From positions 1-41,987 of the forward strand of contig NZ_JNWQ01000062.1 of NCBI RefSeq assembly GCF_000716875.1: 41,987 bases of DNA, read 5' to 3'. Each line of letters opens with the position of its first letter. Within the stretch, counting starts at the first letter, position 1. Below the pieces are notes generated by a model that saw nothing but the letters and a program-made list of their open reading frames with translations, made no database searches and was not told where the DNA came from. Source of the stretch: Streptomyces novaecaesareae. Lineage in GTDB: Bacteria; Actinomycetota; Actinomycetes; Streptomycetales; Streptomycetaceae. Of this stretch, positions 24,071 to 32,526 are shown piece by piece. The translations under genes and the position numbers were made by a program.

Positions 24071-24895
24071 ATGACGATCATGGCGGGCATGGGCAGCCCG
24101 ACGGGAACCGGCGTCGGACCACTGCTGCGCGGTTGGCGGGAACGACGACAGCTCAGCCAACTGCAACTGGCCCTGCGAGCGGACTCCTCGGCCCGCCACC
24201 TCAGCTTCGTCGAGAACGGCCGCTCCCGCCCGAGCCGGGAACTGGTGCTGCGGCTGGCCGAGCAACTGGACGTCCCGGTGCGCGAGCGCAACACGCTGCT
24301 GCTCGCCGCCGGCTACGCCCCGCACTACCCCGAGACCCCGTTGGACGACCCCTCGATGGACGCGCTGCGCGGCGGCATGGAGCGGCTGCTCGCCGCCCAC
24401 GACCCGTACCCGGCGGTCGTCGTCGACGGGAGCTTCCGGGTGCTGGCGGCCAACCGCTCGCTCGGCCTGCTCCTGGACGGCGTCGCCCCGCACCTGCTGC
24501 AGCCGCCGCTCAACGCGATCCGGGTCACCCTCCACCCGGACGGGCTGGCGCCACGCATCGTCAACCTGCGGCAGTGGCGCCGACACCTGCTGGAACGGAT
24601 GGAGCAGCAGCTGGAGCTGGTCCGCTCCGAGCCGCTGCGGCGGCTGTACGAGGAGGTCCGCGGCTACCCCGAGCCGGCCGACGACCCGGCGGACGGCCCG
24701 GGCGAGGAGGGTTTCCCGTTCGCGCTGCCGATGCGGATCCGGCACGAGGGGCGGATCCTCTCCTTCCTCTCCACCATCGCGACCTTCAACACGCCGCTGG
24801 ACGTGACCGTCTCCGAGCTGGCCATGGAGACCTTCCTCCCGGCCGACCCGGAGACGGTGCGGTTCCTGCAGTCCGCGGTGGGGCCGGAACGCTAG
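24071..24895 (+). CDS. XRE-family regulator with MmyB-like ligand-binding domain
   Basis: A 274-residue regulator. The N-terminal HTH_31/XRE domain (residues 18-75) reads LLRGWRERRQLSQLQLALRA, SARHLSFVENGRSRPSRELV and NTLLLAAGYAPHY. The C-terminal MmyB-like PAS-type ligand domain starts near 95 (YPAVVVDGSFRVLAANRSLG) and ends ISTLATFNTP-like (LSTIATFNTPLDVTVSELAM). The family often binds a fatty-acid-like ligand and controls a neighbouring oxidoreductase; here the neighbour is a convergent membrane-protein gene whose 3' end overlaps by 4 bp. No ribosome site precedes ATG 24071, so leaderless translation is possible. Confidence 0.92.
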   Translation: MTIMAGMGSPTGTGVGPLLRGWRERRQLSQLQLALRADSSARHLSFVENGRSRPSRELVLRLAEQLDVPVRERNTLLLAAGYAPHYPETPLDDPSMDALRGGMERLLAAHDPYPAVVVDGSFRVLAANRSLGLLLDGVAPHLLQPPLNAIRVTLHPDGLAPRIVNLRQWRRHLLERMEQQLELVRSEPLRRLYEEVRGYPEPADDPADGPGEEGFPFALPMRIRHEGRILSFLSTIATFNTPLDVTVSELAMETFLPADPETVRFLQSAVGPER

Positions 24896-25353
24896 GGCGT
24901 GTCGGGGCCGACCCGGTCACTCCGCTCGCCCCGCTCGCTCCGGCGCAGGGCGGTGAACTGCAGGACGGCGAACAGGGCCACCGCCGCAGCCTGCAGCGGG
25001 ATCCAGACGAACCCGGCGGTGGTCGGCCGCAGCCACAGCTCCATCGCGGTCAGGCTGAGCACCACCCACCCGAGGTTGACGTCGATCACGGCCCGCACCC
25101 CGAGCCGCGACGGCTGCCGCCGGGCGGCCAGCGCGCCGACCGCGAGGGCGTAGCCGGTGAGGAGGAGCCCGAGGTCGAGCAGGGTGCCCCGGCCGATGCC
25201 GAGCAGGTCGCCGAGCGGGCCGGCGAAGGCCAGGTAGGCCAGGCCGTTGCCGCCGGTGACCAGGGCGTCCAGGGTGAGCGCGCCGCGCACCGTCCACGGC
25301 GAGAGGGCCGAGCCCGGCCGGGCGGGGGTCAGGGTGTTCGCGTGGGCGGACAT
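24892..25353 (-). CDS. Four-helix integral membrane protein
   Basis: A 153-residue membrane protein of unknown function with four helices (ALTLDALVTGGNGLAYLAFA, LLDLGLLLTGYALAVGALAA, AVIDVNLGWVVLSLTAMELW, AGFVWIPLQAAAVALFAVLQ). Family members of this shape are annotated only as hypothetical membrane proteins. The ATG at 25351-25353 has AGGAGG 8 nt upstream. Its 3' end overlaps the 3' end of the MmyB-type regulator, so mutual antisense effects are possible. Confidence 0.8.
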   Translation of the reverse strand: MSAHANTLTPARPGSALSPWTVRGALTLDALVTGGNGLAYLAFAGPLGDLLGIGRGTLLDLGLLLTGYALAVGALAARRQPSRLGVRAVIDVNLGWVVLSLTAMELWLRPTTAGFVWIPLQAAAVALFAVLQFTALRRSERGERSDRVGPDTP

Positions 25354-25506
25354 GGCGGATCGCCTCCTGTTCGGGGGTGGGGCCCCGGGGCCGTGGCGGC
25401 CGCACCGGGTGCCTCCACCCTGCCCGGCGGGGCGGCGGGCGTCGATTACCCCGCAGGTAACGGCGCACCGCCTACGGTCTCGGGTCTCCGATCTCCGGTC
25501 CGCGGT

Positions 25507-26499
25507 CTACGGCCTCCGCGGCGGCTGCCGGAGCAGGACGCCCGCCCGCTTCACCGCGCGGGCGGTGATCGTGGTCTCGACGCGGGCGGCCCCGAGCGGG
25601 CCGAGGGTGTCGGTGAGGAAGCGGTACAGCTCGCCGTGGTCCGCGCAGAACAGGGTGGCCAGCAGGTTGGTCGGGCCGCTGGTGGCGAACACGCCGTGCA
25701 CCTGCGGGTGGCGGGCCAGCGCCGCGCCGACCTCGGCGAGGCGGCCGGGCGGCACGTCCAGCCAGAGGTTGGCGTCCACGGCCATGCCGAGCAGCCCGGG
25801 GTCGACGGTGACGTGGGTGCGCAGCAGCCCGAGCCCGTCCAACCGCTGCAGCCGGCGCCGTACGGTCGACTCGGGCGCGCCGACGGCCGCGGCCAGGACG
25901 GCGTGGGACTGCCGGGCGTCCTCGCCCAGCCGGTCCAGCAGCGCGCGGTCGAGGGTGTCCAGTACCGGGGGCACGGCGGGGCGCGGGACGGCGGGCCGGG
26001 CGAGCGCGGCGGCCTCCTCCTCGGTCAGCCGGCCGGCCCGCCACTGCCCGGCGTCGGCGAAGGCGTGCAGCACGGCGTGGGTGGTGGTCTCGGTGACGGC
26101 GCCTGTCGCGGGCAACTGCCCGTACAGCAGCCGGTCGCGGGCCCCGGCGTCGGTCAGCATCACGGCGCCGACCTCGTGACCACCGAGCATCACGTCGACG
26201 AAGGGGACGTCGGGGCGCTCGGCCAGCGCCTGCGCGATGGCGTCGACCCGGCCGCTCAGCACCCGGACCCGCAGCAGCAGCGCGCCCACCGCGGCGTCCT
26301 CGACGTCGGGCATCCGCACCACCCGCAGCACGCCGGCCTGCCGCATCCGGGCCAGCCGGCGGGTGACGGTGCGGGCGGAGACGCCCAGCACCTCGGCGAT
26401 CCGACCGGGCTCGGCCCGTCCGTCCACCTGGAGGGCGCAGACCAGACGGCGGTCGAGGGCGTCCAGCACGCTGTCCGGATCGGTCGTGGCGAGGTCCAT
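25507..26499 (-). CDS. Double Lrp/AsnC-family regulator
   Basis: A 330-residue regulator made of two Lrp units in one chain. Unit 1 (about 1-150) has HTH LDRRLVCALQVDGRAEPGRI plus AEVLGVSARTVTRRLARM and a RAM-like domain (VPFVDVMLGGHEVGAVMLTD). Unit 2 (about 180-330) has LDRALLDRLGEDARQSHAVL plus AAAVGAPESTVRRRLQRLDG and a second ligand domain (PQVHGVFATSGPTNLLATLF). The architecture gives a built-in pseudo-dimer. The ATG at 26497-26499 has GGAG 10 nt upstream. It is divergent from an inositol-monophosphatase-like gene across 115 bp, the probable target. Confidence 0.92.
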   Translation of the reverse strand: MDLATTDPDSVLDALDRRLVCALQVDGRAEPGRIAEVLGVSARTVTRRLARMRQAGVLRVVRMPDVEDAAVGALLLRVRVLSGRVDAIAQALAERPDVPFVDVMLGGHEVGAVMLTDAGARDRLLYGQLPATGAVTETTTHAVLHAFADAGQWRAGRLTEEEAAALARPAVPRPAVPPVLDTLDRALLDRLGEDARQSHAVLAAAVGAPESTVRRRLQRLDGLGLLRTHVTVDPGLLGMAVDANLWLDVPPGRLAEVGAALARHPQVHGVFATSGPTNLLATLFCADHGELYRFLTDTLGPLGAARVETTITARAVKRAGVLLRQPPRRP

Positions 26500-26614
26500 G
26501 CTGTCCGATCTCCGTCGTTTCCGGCTGCTGGAGCGTCCTGTTCGGCCGCACTGACGGTACACCTTGTCCTGCGGGGCCGGAGCGGACCGGCCCTCCGGAG
26601 CGAGGAGGGTCGCC

Positions 26615-27502
26615 ATGACGAACAAGACGAACGAGACGAACGAGACGAACGAGACGAACGAGCTGAGCAAGACGAACGAGCCGAGCGAGAAGGGCGAGAC
26701 GGCCGAGCTGTGGGCGCTGGCGGAGGGTGTGGAGGCCGCGGTGCGCGCGGTCGGCGCGGAGCTGGCGGCGCGCCGGTCCACCGAGCCCACCACGGCGCGG
26801 ACCCTCGCGGAGGCGGGGGTGCGCTTCGCGGAGCTGGACGGCCCGGCCGCCGCCGAACTGCGGGAGCGGCTGACCGCGCTGCGCCCGCAGGCCGGCTGGG
26901 TGCCGGAGGAGTTCGACGGTGCGGTGCCCGCCGAGGGCGAGTGGTGGCTGTGCGACGCGACCGACGGCGCGGTGCAGTACCTGCTCGGCCAACCGCACTG
27001 GGCGGTCACCGCCACGCTGGTGCGGGACGGCGCCGCGGTGCTCGCCGTGGTGCACGCCCCGGAGCTGGACGGCGGGCGGACCTACCGGGCGGTGCTGGGC
27101 GGCGGGGCCGAACTGGACGGGCGGGCCGTCGCACCGCTGGCGCGCGACCTGGCGATCACCGTCGCCGCCACCAGCCAGCCGCCGGGCGTGGCCGGGGACC
27201 CGGTGGCGCTGCGCCGGGCCGGCGAGTCGCTGTCCGCCATGGCGGGCGCGGTCCTGGCGGTGCGCAACCTCGGCCCGACGGCGCTTCAGGTCGCGCAGGT
27301 CGGCTCCGGGCACCTGGCGCTGTTCTGGGAGTACGGCCCGGACGCGGGCAACCTGCTGCCCGGCGCGCTGATCGCGAGCGAGGCGGGCGCGGCGGTGACG
27401 GACGCCGCCGGGGCGGCCTGGACGGCCGGCTCCGACAGCTTCCTCGCTGCCGCGCCCGGGCTGCACGCCGACGCACTGGGGGTACTGCGGGCGGTGCGGT
27501 GA
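26615..27502 (+). CDS. Inositol monophosphatase-family protein
   Basis: A 295-residue IMPase-fold protein. The first 30 residues are a repeat tail (TNETNETNETNE) encoded by 9-bp units. The metal site is recognisable but diverged: WVPEE for the first acidic pair, CDATDGAVQYLLGQPHWAVT in place of DPIDGTxNFxxG, and EYGPDAGNLLPGALIASEAG in place of WDxAAGxLIxxEAGG. It may act on a sugar, nucleotide or inositol phosphate, or be catalytically weak. GAGGAGGG stands just before the ATG. It is divergent from the double-Lrp gene, suggesting regulation by it. Confidence 0.82.
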   Translation: MTNKTNETNETNETNELSKTNEPSEKGETAELWALAEGVEAAVRAVGAELAARRSTEPTTARTLAEAGVRFAELDGPAAAELRERLTALRPQAGWVPEEFDGAVPAEGEWWLCDATDGAVQYLLGQPHWAVTATLVRDGAAVLAVVHAPELDGGRTYRAVLGGGAELDGRAVAPLARDLAITVAATSQPPGVAGDPVALRRAGESLSAMAGAVLAVRNLGPTALQVAQVGSGHLALFWEYGPDAGNLLPGALIASEAGAAVTDAAGAAWTAGSDSFLAAAPGLHADALGVLRAVR

Positions 27503-27534
27503 TCAGCTGGCGCGGTGATCACGTGGTGCGGTGA

Positions 27535-28455
27535 TCAGCCTGCCGAATCGTGCCCGAAAGCCGGGTCGAGCCCGAAGGCAGGGTCGAGCGCGAAGAGCCC
27601 GGCGCCGTTGTCGTGGCAGACCGCCCGCAGCCACTCCTCCCCCAGCCCCAGCCCGGCCAGTACCTCCAGCTGGTGGACGTAGCGGTACGGGATGTTCGGG
27701 AAGTCGCTGCCGAGCAGGATGCGGTCCTGCAGCCCGCGCAGTCGCGGCAGTTCCTCGCGCGGGAACGGGTCCTCGCCCTCGACGAAGTCGGTGAACGCCA
27801 TGGTGGTGTCCAGTCGGACGGACGGGTGGCGCTCGGCGAGGTCGAGGAATTCGCGGTACTCGGACATGCCGAGGTGGGCGACCACCAGGACCAGCCCCGG
27901 GTGCCGGTCCAGCACCTCCCCGATCGGGCCGGGGCCGGTGAACTTGCCCGCCACCGGCCCGGATCCGCAGTGGCTGACCACCGGGGTGCCGGTCTCGGCG
28001 AGCATCCCCCAGACCTCGTCCAGCTGCGGATCCGTCGGGTCGTAGCCGCCGACCTGCAGGTGCGCCTTGAACACCCGGGCGCCGTCCTCGATCGCCCGGG
28101 CGACGTAGCCGGCCGCCCCGGGTTCGGGGAAGAAGGTCGCGGTGTGCAGGCAGTCCGGGGTGCGGGCGGCGAAGTCGACGGCCCAGGCGTTCAGCCAGGC
28201 GGCCATGCCCGGCTTGTGCGGGTAGAGCATGGACGTGAACGCCCGGACGCCGAACTCCCGCAGCCGCCGCACGCGTTCGGCCTCGGCCTCGCGGTAGGTG
28301 ATCGGCCAGGGCCGGTCGATCAGCGGGCCGGCCGCGTCGAAGTACGCCCACACCTTGTCGAGGACGTTCTTCGGCATGAAGTGGGTGTGCACGTCGACCA
28401 GTCCGGGCAGGCCCAGGGCCTGCCAGAACGCACGGACCTCCCGGGTTTCGCTCAC
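27535..28455 (-). CDS. Amidohydrolase (TIM-barrel metal hydrolase)
   Basis: A 306-residue amidohydrolase_2-type enzyme. Metal ligands are visible as DVHTHFMP near the N-terminus, a Lys-containing strand (RVFKAHLQVGGYDP), VVSHCGSGPVAG, VVAHLGMSEYREFL and LLGSDFPNIPYRYVHQLE with the catalytic Asp. The C-terminus carries a degenerate repeat (FALDPAFGLDPAFG). The GTG at 28453-28455 overlaps the stop of the acyl-CoA dehydrogenase (GTGA), so the two are translationally coupled. Relatives decarboxylate or hydrolyse cyclic or aromatic carboxylates; the pairing suggests a small catabolic module of unknown substrate. Confidence 0.88.
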   Translation of the reverse strand: MSETREVRAFWQALGLPGLVDVHTHFMPKNVLDKVWAYFDAAGPLIDRPWPITYREAEAERVRRLREFGVRAFTSMLYPHKPGMAAWLNAWAVDFAARTPDCLHTATFFPEPGAAGYVARAIEDGARVFKAHLQVGGYDPTDPQLDEVWGMLAETGTPVVSHCGSGPVAGKFTGPGPIGEVLDRHPGLVLVVAHLGMSEYREFLDLAERHPSVRLDTTMAFTDFVEGEDPFPREELPRLRGLQDRILLGSDFPNIPYRYVHQLEVLAGLGLGEEWLRAVCHDNGAGLFALDPAFGLDPAFGHDSAG

Positions 28456-30086
28456 GCCGGCACCGGCCGGGCGCGGTCGATGATCGCCTCGGTGTCGACC
28501 CCGGCCGGCAGGGTGCCGAAGGCCGCGCCGTGGTCGCCGCCCAGCCGGCTCGCGCAGAACGCGTCCGCCACCGCCGGGCTGCCGTACCGGACCAGCAGCG
28601 AGCCCTGGAAGGCCAGCGCCATCGACTCGACCAGCCGGCGGGTGCGGAACTCCAGGTCGGTCGGGTCGGTGAGGTCCTTGCGCAGCGCGGCGACGGCCGC
28701 GTCCAGCCGGCGGTCCGCGCCCGCGGCGGCGTCGAGTTCGCCGAGGAAGGCCTCGACGCTCTCCGGGCTCTTGGCCATGGCGCGCAGCGCGTCCAGGGCG
28801 GCGACGTTGCCGGAACCCTCCCAGATCGACACCAGCGGCGCCTCGCGGTAGAGCCGGGGCATCCCGGACTCCTCCACGTAGCCGTTGCCGCCCAGGCACT
28901 CCAGCGCCTCGGCGGAGTGCGCCGGCCCCCGCTTGCACACCCAGTACTTGGCCACCGCCAGGCCCAGCCGCCGGACCAGCGCCTCGGTTCCGTCCCCGGC
29001 CAGGGCGAGGTCGGTGGAGTGGGCGAGCCGCATCGCGACGATGGTGGCCGCCTCGGACTCCACCACCAGGTCGGCGAGCACGTTGCGCATCAGCGGCTGG
29101 TCGACCAGCGCCTTGCCGAACGCCCGCCGGTGCAGGGCGTGGTGGACGGCCCGGGTGGCGCCGTACCGCATGCCGGAGGCGGCGCCGGTGGTGCAGTCCA
29201 GGCGGGTCATGTTGACCATCTCGATGATGGTCGGCACCCCGCGGCCCTCCTCGCCGACCAGCCAGCCGACCGCGTCGTCGTACTCCAGCTCGGCGGAGGC
29301 GTTGGACCTGTTGCCGAGCTTGTCCTTGAGCCGCATCAGCTGGAGGCGGTTGCGGCTGCCGTCCGGGAGGACCCGCGGCAGCACGAAGCAGCTGAGGCCA
29401 CCGGGCGCCTGGGCGAGCGTCAGGAACAGGTCGGACATCGGCGCCGAGGTGAACCACTTGTGGCCGGTGATCCGGTAGGTGCCGTCCGGCTGCGGGACCG
29501 CGGTGGTGGTGTTGGTACGGACGTCCGAGCCGCCCTGCTTCTCGGTCATCGACATGCCGGCGATCAGCCCGCGCTTGGTGCGCGGCTCGCGCAGCCCGTA
29601 GTCGTACTCCCGCGCGACCAGCAGCGGCTCCAACTCGCTTGCCAGGGCGGGGTTCGCGCGCAGCGCCGGGACGGCGGCGTAGGTCATCGAGATCGGGCAG
29701 GTGTGGCCCGCCTCGACCTGGCCCCAGACGAGGAACTTGGCGGCGCGGGCGGAGTGGGCACCGGGCCGCTCGTCGCGCCAGGGCGCGGCGTGCAGGCCGT
29801 ACGAGACGGCGGTGCGCATCAGTTCGTGCCAGGCCGGGTGGAACTCGACCTCGTCGACGCGGTGCCCGAAACGGTCGTGGGTGCGCAGCACGGGCGGGTT
29901 CTCGTTGGCCAGCCGGCCCCAGTCGGCGGCCTGCTCGGAGCCGGCCAGCCGGCCCAGCTCGCGCAGTTCGGGCTCGGCCCAACCGGCGCCGGCCCGGTCC
30001 AGGGCGGCGAGCAGGGTGGGGTCGGCGGCGGTGTCGTGCCCGTACGGCAGTGGCACCTGGTTGGTGACCTCATGCGTCGCTGTCAT
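28452..30086 (-). CDS. AidB-like acyl-CoA dehydrogenase
   Basis: A 544-residue FAD enzyme of the AidB/isovaleryl-CoA-dehydrogenase group. GMSMTEKQGGSDVRTNTTTA binds flavin and substrate, TGHKWFTSAPMSDLFLTLAQ follows, and CLGGNGYVEESGMPRLYREA is the C-terminal active-site region, with SIWEGSGNVAALDALRAMAK typical of AidB. In E. coli AidB belongs to the alkylation response, but many actinobacterial relatives are metabolic. The ATG at 30084-30086 has GGGAGGA nearby and lies inside the 3' end of the TetR gene (17-bp overlap). TetR, this enzyme and the amidohydrolase form one coupled operon. Confidence 0.92.
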   Translation of the reverse strand: MTATHEVTNQVPLPYGHDTAADPTLLAALDRAGAGWAEPELRELGRLAGSEQAADWGRLANENPPVLRTHDRFGHRVDEVEFHPAWHELMRTAVSYGLHAAPWRDERPGAHSARAAKFLVWGQVEAGHTCPISMTYAAVPALRANPALASELEPLLVAREYDYGLREPRTKRGLIAGMSMTEKQGGSDVRTNTTTAVPQPDGTYRITGHKWFTSAPMSDLFLTLAQAPGGLSCFVLPRVLPDGSRNRLQLMRLKDKLGNRSNASAELEYDDAVGWLVGEEGRGVPTIIEMVNMTRLDCTTGAASGMRYGATRAVHHALHRRAFGKALVDQPLMRNVLADLVVESEAATIVAMRLAHSTDLALAGDGTEALVRRLGLAVAKYWVCKRGPAHSAEALECLGGNGYVEESGMPRLYREAPLVSIWEGSGNVAALDALRAMAKSPESVEAFLGELDAAAGADRRLDAAVAALRKDLTDPTDLEFRTRRLVESMALAFQGSLLVRYGSPAVADAFCASRLGGDHGAAFGTLPAGVDTEAIIDRARPVPA

Positions 30087-30732
30087 CGCGTCCTCCCAGG
30101 GCACGCAGGGTGAAGGAGACCAAGGCGGGGACCACCGTGGTGTTGTCGCTGTGCTGGTTGCCGCTGTACTGGTTGTCGCTGTACTGGTTGCCGCTGTGGG
30201 GGGCTGCCGCGAGCGGGCCGGCCAGGGCCTCGCCGACCGCGCCGACCAGCGCCGCGGCGGTCAGCACCGGGTCCTGCTCGGGCAGTTCGCCGCTCGCCAC
30301 GGCGGCGGCGATCTCGGTGGCTATCACATCCCGGAACGCCCGCCGGAACACCAGGCGCTCGCCGTCCACCACCGCGTCGGCCGGCTCGACCAGCAGCGCG
30401 TACGCCAACCGGCGTGCGCGCAGGGCGCGGGCGGCGAAGGTCTCGACCACGGCGGCGATCCGCTGCTGCGGGGTGTCCCGCTGGGCGAGCGCCTCGTTCA
30501 CCGCCTCGATCTCGCGGGTGACCACCCGGCGGAACAACTGCACCGACAGCTCGGCCTTGTTGGCGAAGTGCTGGTAGACGCTGCCGGTGGCGATCCCGGC
30601 GCGGTCCGCCACCGCGGCCATCGTGCAGCCGCCGTAGCCCCGTTCGGCGAGCAGCATGACCGCCGACTGCAGTACCGCCTCGCGCTGGGCGTCCAGGCGG
30701 GCTTGTACGGCGGGCGTGCGTCGGTAGGCCAT
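30070..30732 (-). CDS. TetR-family regulator heading the dehydrogenase operon
   Basis: A 220-residue regulator. The HTH reads AVMLLAERGYGGCTMAAVAD followed by RAGIATGSVYQHFANKAELS. The ligand domain contains RLAYALLVEPADAVVDGERL. Near the C-terminus is a repeat tract (SGNQYSDNQYSGNQHSDN) encoded by three 15-bp units. The ATG at 30730-30732 lies only 9 bp from a perfect 21-bp palindrome, so it probably represses itself and the two downstream enzymes. The short gap suggests a leaderless or very short-leader transcript. Confidence 0.92.
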   Translation of the reverse strand: MAYRRTPAVQARLDAQREAVLQSAVMLLAERGYGGCTMAAVADRAGIATGSVYQHFANKAELSVQLFRRVVTREIEAVNEALAQRDTPQQRIAAVVETFAARALRARRLAYALLVEPADAVVDGERLVFRRAFRDVIATEIAAAVASGELPEQDPVLTAAALVGAVGEALAGPLAAAPHSGNQYSDNQYSGNQHSDNTTVVPALVSFTLRALGGRDDSDA

Positions 30733-30741
30733 GGAAGCATT

Positions 30742-30762
30742 GAAGCACTGATTCAGTGCTTC
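30742..30762. promoter_or_regulatory. TetR operator, perfect 21-bp palindrome
   Basis: GAAGCACTGA, a single T, then TCAGTGCTTC: 10-bp perfect arms. It lies 9 bp upstream of the TetR start codon and would cover the promoter and start site of the operon. A partial extra half (GAAGCATTGA) adjoins it at 30734-30743. Confidence 0.82.
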
Positions 30763-30801
30763 GGGGAGGGGTCCGACGCCCCTCCGACAACCGCCGACGA
30801 C

Positions 30802-30840
30802 GACAGGAGGCCGCCCCGGGCAGCGGGGCGGCCTCCTGTC
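30802..30840. terminator. Strong hairpin downstream of the S37 peptidase
   Basis: GACAGGAGGCCGCCCC (30802-30817) pairs perfectly with GGGGCGGCCTCCTGTC (30825-30840) over a 7-nt loop. It lies 26 bp after the peptidase stop and upstream of the TetR operon promoter, insulating the two. Confidence 0.88.
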
Positions 30841-30865
30841 CTGGGTGGCCCTGGTCGCTCAGGTG

Positions 30866-32359
30866 TTACAGCGGGCGGTGCTCCTGCTCCAGCCGCTGGC
30901 CCTCGACGTCCAGCGGTCCGAAGTCCGGGATCAGGTGCGGCGACTTGGCGAGCGAGCGGGCGGAGTCCTGGTCGCCCAGACCGGCCCACTCCAGCACCTT
31001 GGCGGTGGCCTCCGCGGACTGCGCGGCCGGCAGCTTGCCGATGTTGGAGCCGTGGTTGCCGCCGGGCACGGTGTAGACGTAGCTGTCCTCACTGCCCCGC
31101 CCGAGGCGGAACGGCTTGGCACCCCACGGGTCGTTGCCGCCGTAGACGTACATGATCCGCTCGCCCTCGCGCTTCACCCAGCGGTCGATGTCGGACATCG
31201 CGTACGGGTTGAAGACGGTCGGGATCTCCTTCGGCACGTAGGTGCGGGCCGAGTAGAGCTCCTTGTAGTCGTAGTGCAGCAGGTCCTTCAGGTACGAGAC
31301 GTCGAAGAACGGCGCGCCCAGCTCGGTGGCGGCCTGGTAGTAGTACGCGGTGTACTTCGCCAGCGACTGGTCGCTGTTGCCGGTGATGCCCGACTGGGCG
31401 TCGAACCAGGCGTACAGCTCGTCGTCGGTCGCGGTGGCGGCCACCGGGACCTTGGCGCAGTCCGCCTCCAGGCTGTACTGCCAGAACGCCCAGACCACGT
31501 CCAGCACGCCGGCCTCGTACGCGCGGTCCGGGGTGCCGACGGTGTTGAAGGTCGAACCGGCCGCCTTGTTGTCGGCGACGTAGCGGGCCTCCAGGCGGTC
31601 GCGGCGCACCAGCAGCTCGCGCTGGGCGTCGCTCAGCCGGGTCCGGCACTCGGGCGTGCCGACGGTGCTGAAGAAGTGGCTGTAGGCCGCGTAGTCGTTG
31701 ACATCGGTGTTGTTCGGCGCGACGTAGGCGATCGTGCCGGCCACGTCGTCGGGGTAGAAGCGGCGGTAGAAGGTGGAGGACATGCCGCCCTTGCTGGCGC
31801 CGGTGGAGAGCCACTCCTGGTCGTAGATCCGCTTGAGCGCGGTCACCAGCCGGTGCGAGTCGGCGGCTCCCTGACGGATGCCGGCCTTGGACCAGTCCGC
31901 CGGCTCGGGGCGGGAGGGGGTGAAGTAGCGGTACTCGATGGAGACCTGGTTGCCGTCCACCAGCCGGGTGGGCTCGGTGCGGGACGGGTTGGTGCCCAGG
32001 GTGTAGCCGTTGGTGTAGAAGACGGTCGGGCGGTCGTAGCCGCGGTGCAGCACGCTGAAGCGCTGCTGGAAGGTGCCCAGCCAGGGACGGAGGTGGTCGA
32101 TCGGCTGGGTGTAGGTGGCGATGAAGTAGCGGTGACCGGTGGTGGTCGGCTTCTCCTCGGTGATGGTGACCCCGGGGATCGCCGCCAGGCGGTCCTTGAT
32201 GTCGGCGTTCGGGTCGTCGGCGGGGCTCCGGCCGTGGGCGGCCCCGGCCCCCTGGGCACCCTGGGCGTCGGCGGCCAGCGCCGGGGACACCAGGCCGCCG
32301 AACGCGAGCAGCGGTATCAGCAGGGCGGAAACCAGCAGCCTTCTCACTGTGGTGGTCAT
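30866..32359 (-). CDS. Secreted S37-family tripeptidyl aminopeptidase
   Basis: A 497-residue exported serine peptidase with an alpha/beta-hydrolase fold. A signal peptide (RRLLVSALLIPLLAFGGLVS, cut near ALA-AD) is present. The nucleophile lies in LSTGASKGGMSSTFYRRFYP (GxSxGG). The Asp is probably in YVYGGNDPWGAKPFRLG and the His in YTVPGGNHGSNIGKLPAAQS. The match is to Streptomyces prolyl tri/tetrapeptidyl aminopeptidase (S37), which trims peptides from protein N-termini and helps activate transglutaminase. The ATG at 32357-32359 has GGAGAG 3 nt upstream. It lies downstream of a second secreted protease in the same direction. Confidence 0.92.
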   Translation of the reverse strand: MTTTVRRLLVSALLIPLLAFGGLVSPALAADAQGAQGAGAAHGRSPADDPNADIKDRLAAIPGVTITEEKPTTTGHRYFIATYTQPIDHLRPWLGTFQQRFSVLHRGYDRPTVFYTNGYTLGTNPSRTEPTRLVDGNQVSIEYRYFTPSRPEPADWSKAGIRQGAADSHRLVTALKRIYDQEWLSTGASKGGMSSTFYRRFYPDDVAGTIAYVAPNNTDVNDYAAYSHFFSTVGTPECRTRLSDAQRELLVRRDRLEARYVADNKAAGSTFNTVGTPDRAYEAGVLDVVWAFWQYSLEADCAKVPVAATATDDELYAWFDAQSGITGNSDQSLAKYTAYYYQAATELGAPFFDVSYLKDLLHYDYKELYSARTYVPKEIPTVFNPYAMSDIDRWVKREGERIMYVYGGNDPWGAKPFRLGRGSEDSYVYTVPGGNHGSNIGKLPAAQSAEATAKVLEWAGLGDQDSARSLAKSPHLIPDFGPLDVEGQRLEQEHRPL

Positions 32360-32451
32360 CAACTCTCCATCTGGTCAACGGACATGAATGCCGCCTGTCA
32401 GGACGACTCTGCGGTGCGAACGGTGCGACGGCCGCCCGGTGGACGACCGAA

Positions 32452-32482
32452 TGGGCCACCCGCCGTCGGCGGATGGCCCATC
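32452..32482. terminator. Hairpin between the two secreted protease genes
   Basis: ATGGGCCA, CCGCCG, a 2-nt loop, GGCGG and TGGCCCAT form a stem with two small bulges. It lies 120 bp after the S1 protease stop and before the S37 gene on the minus strand, so it may end the S1 transcript. Confidence 0.6.
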
Positions 32483-32526
32483 GGGGGAGACGTGCTGGTC
32501 AATGGGGTTTCCTTGCCCTGCCGGCG

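Noticed and set aside
28530..30113. Long plus-strand frame opposite the AidB-like gene
   Set aside because: Composition is antisense-like with no recognisable domain, and the minus strand has a complete dehydrogenase.
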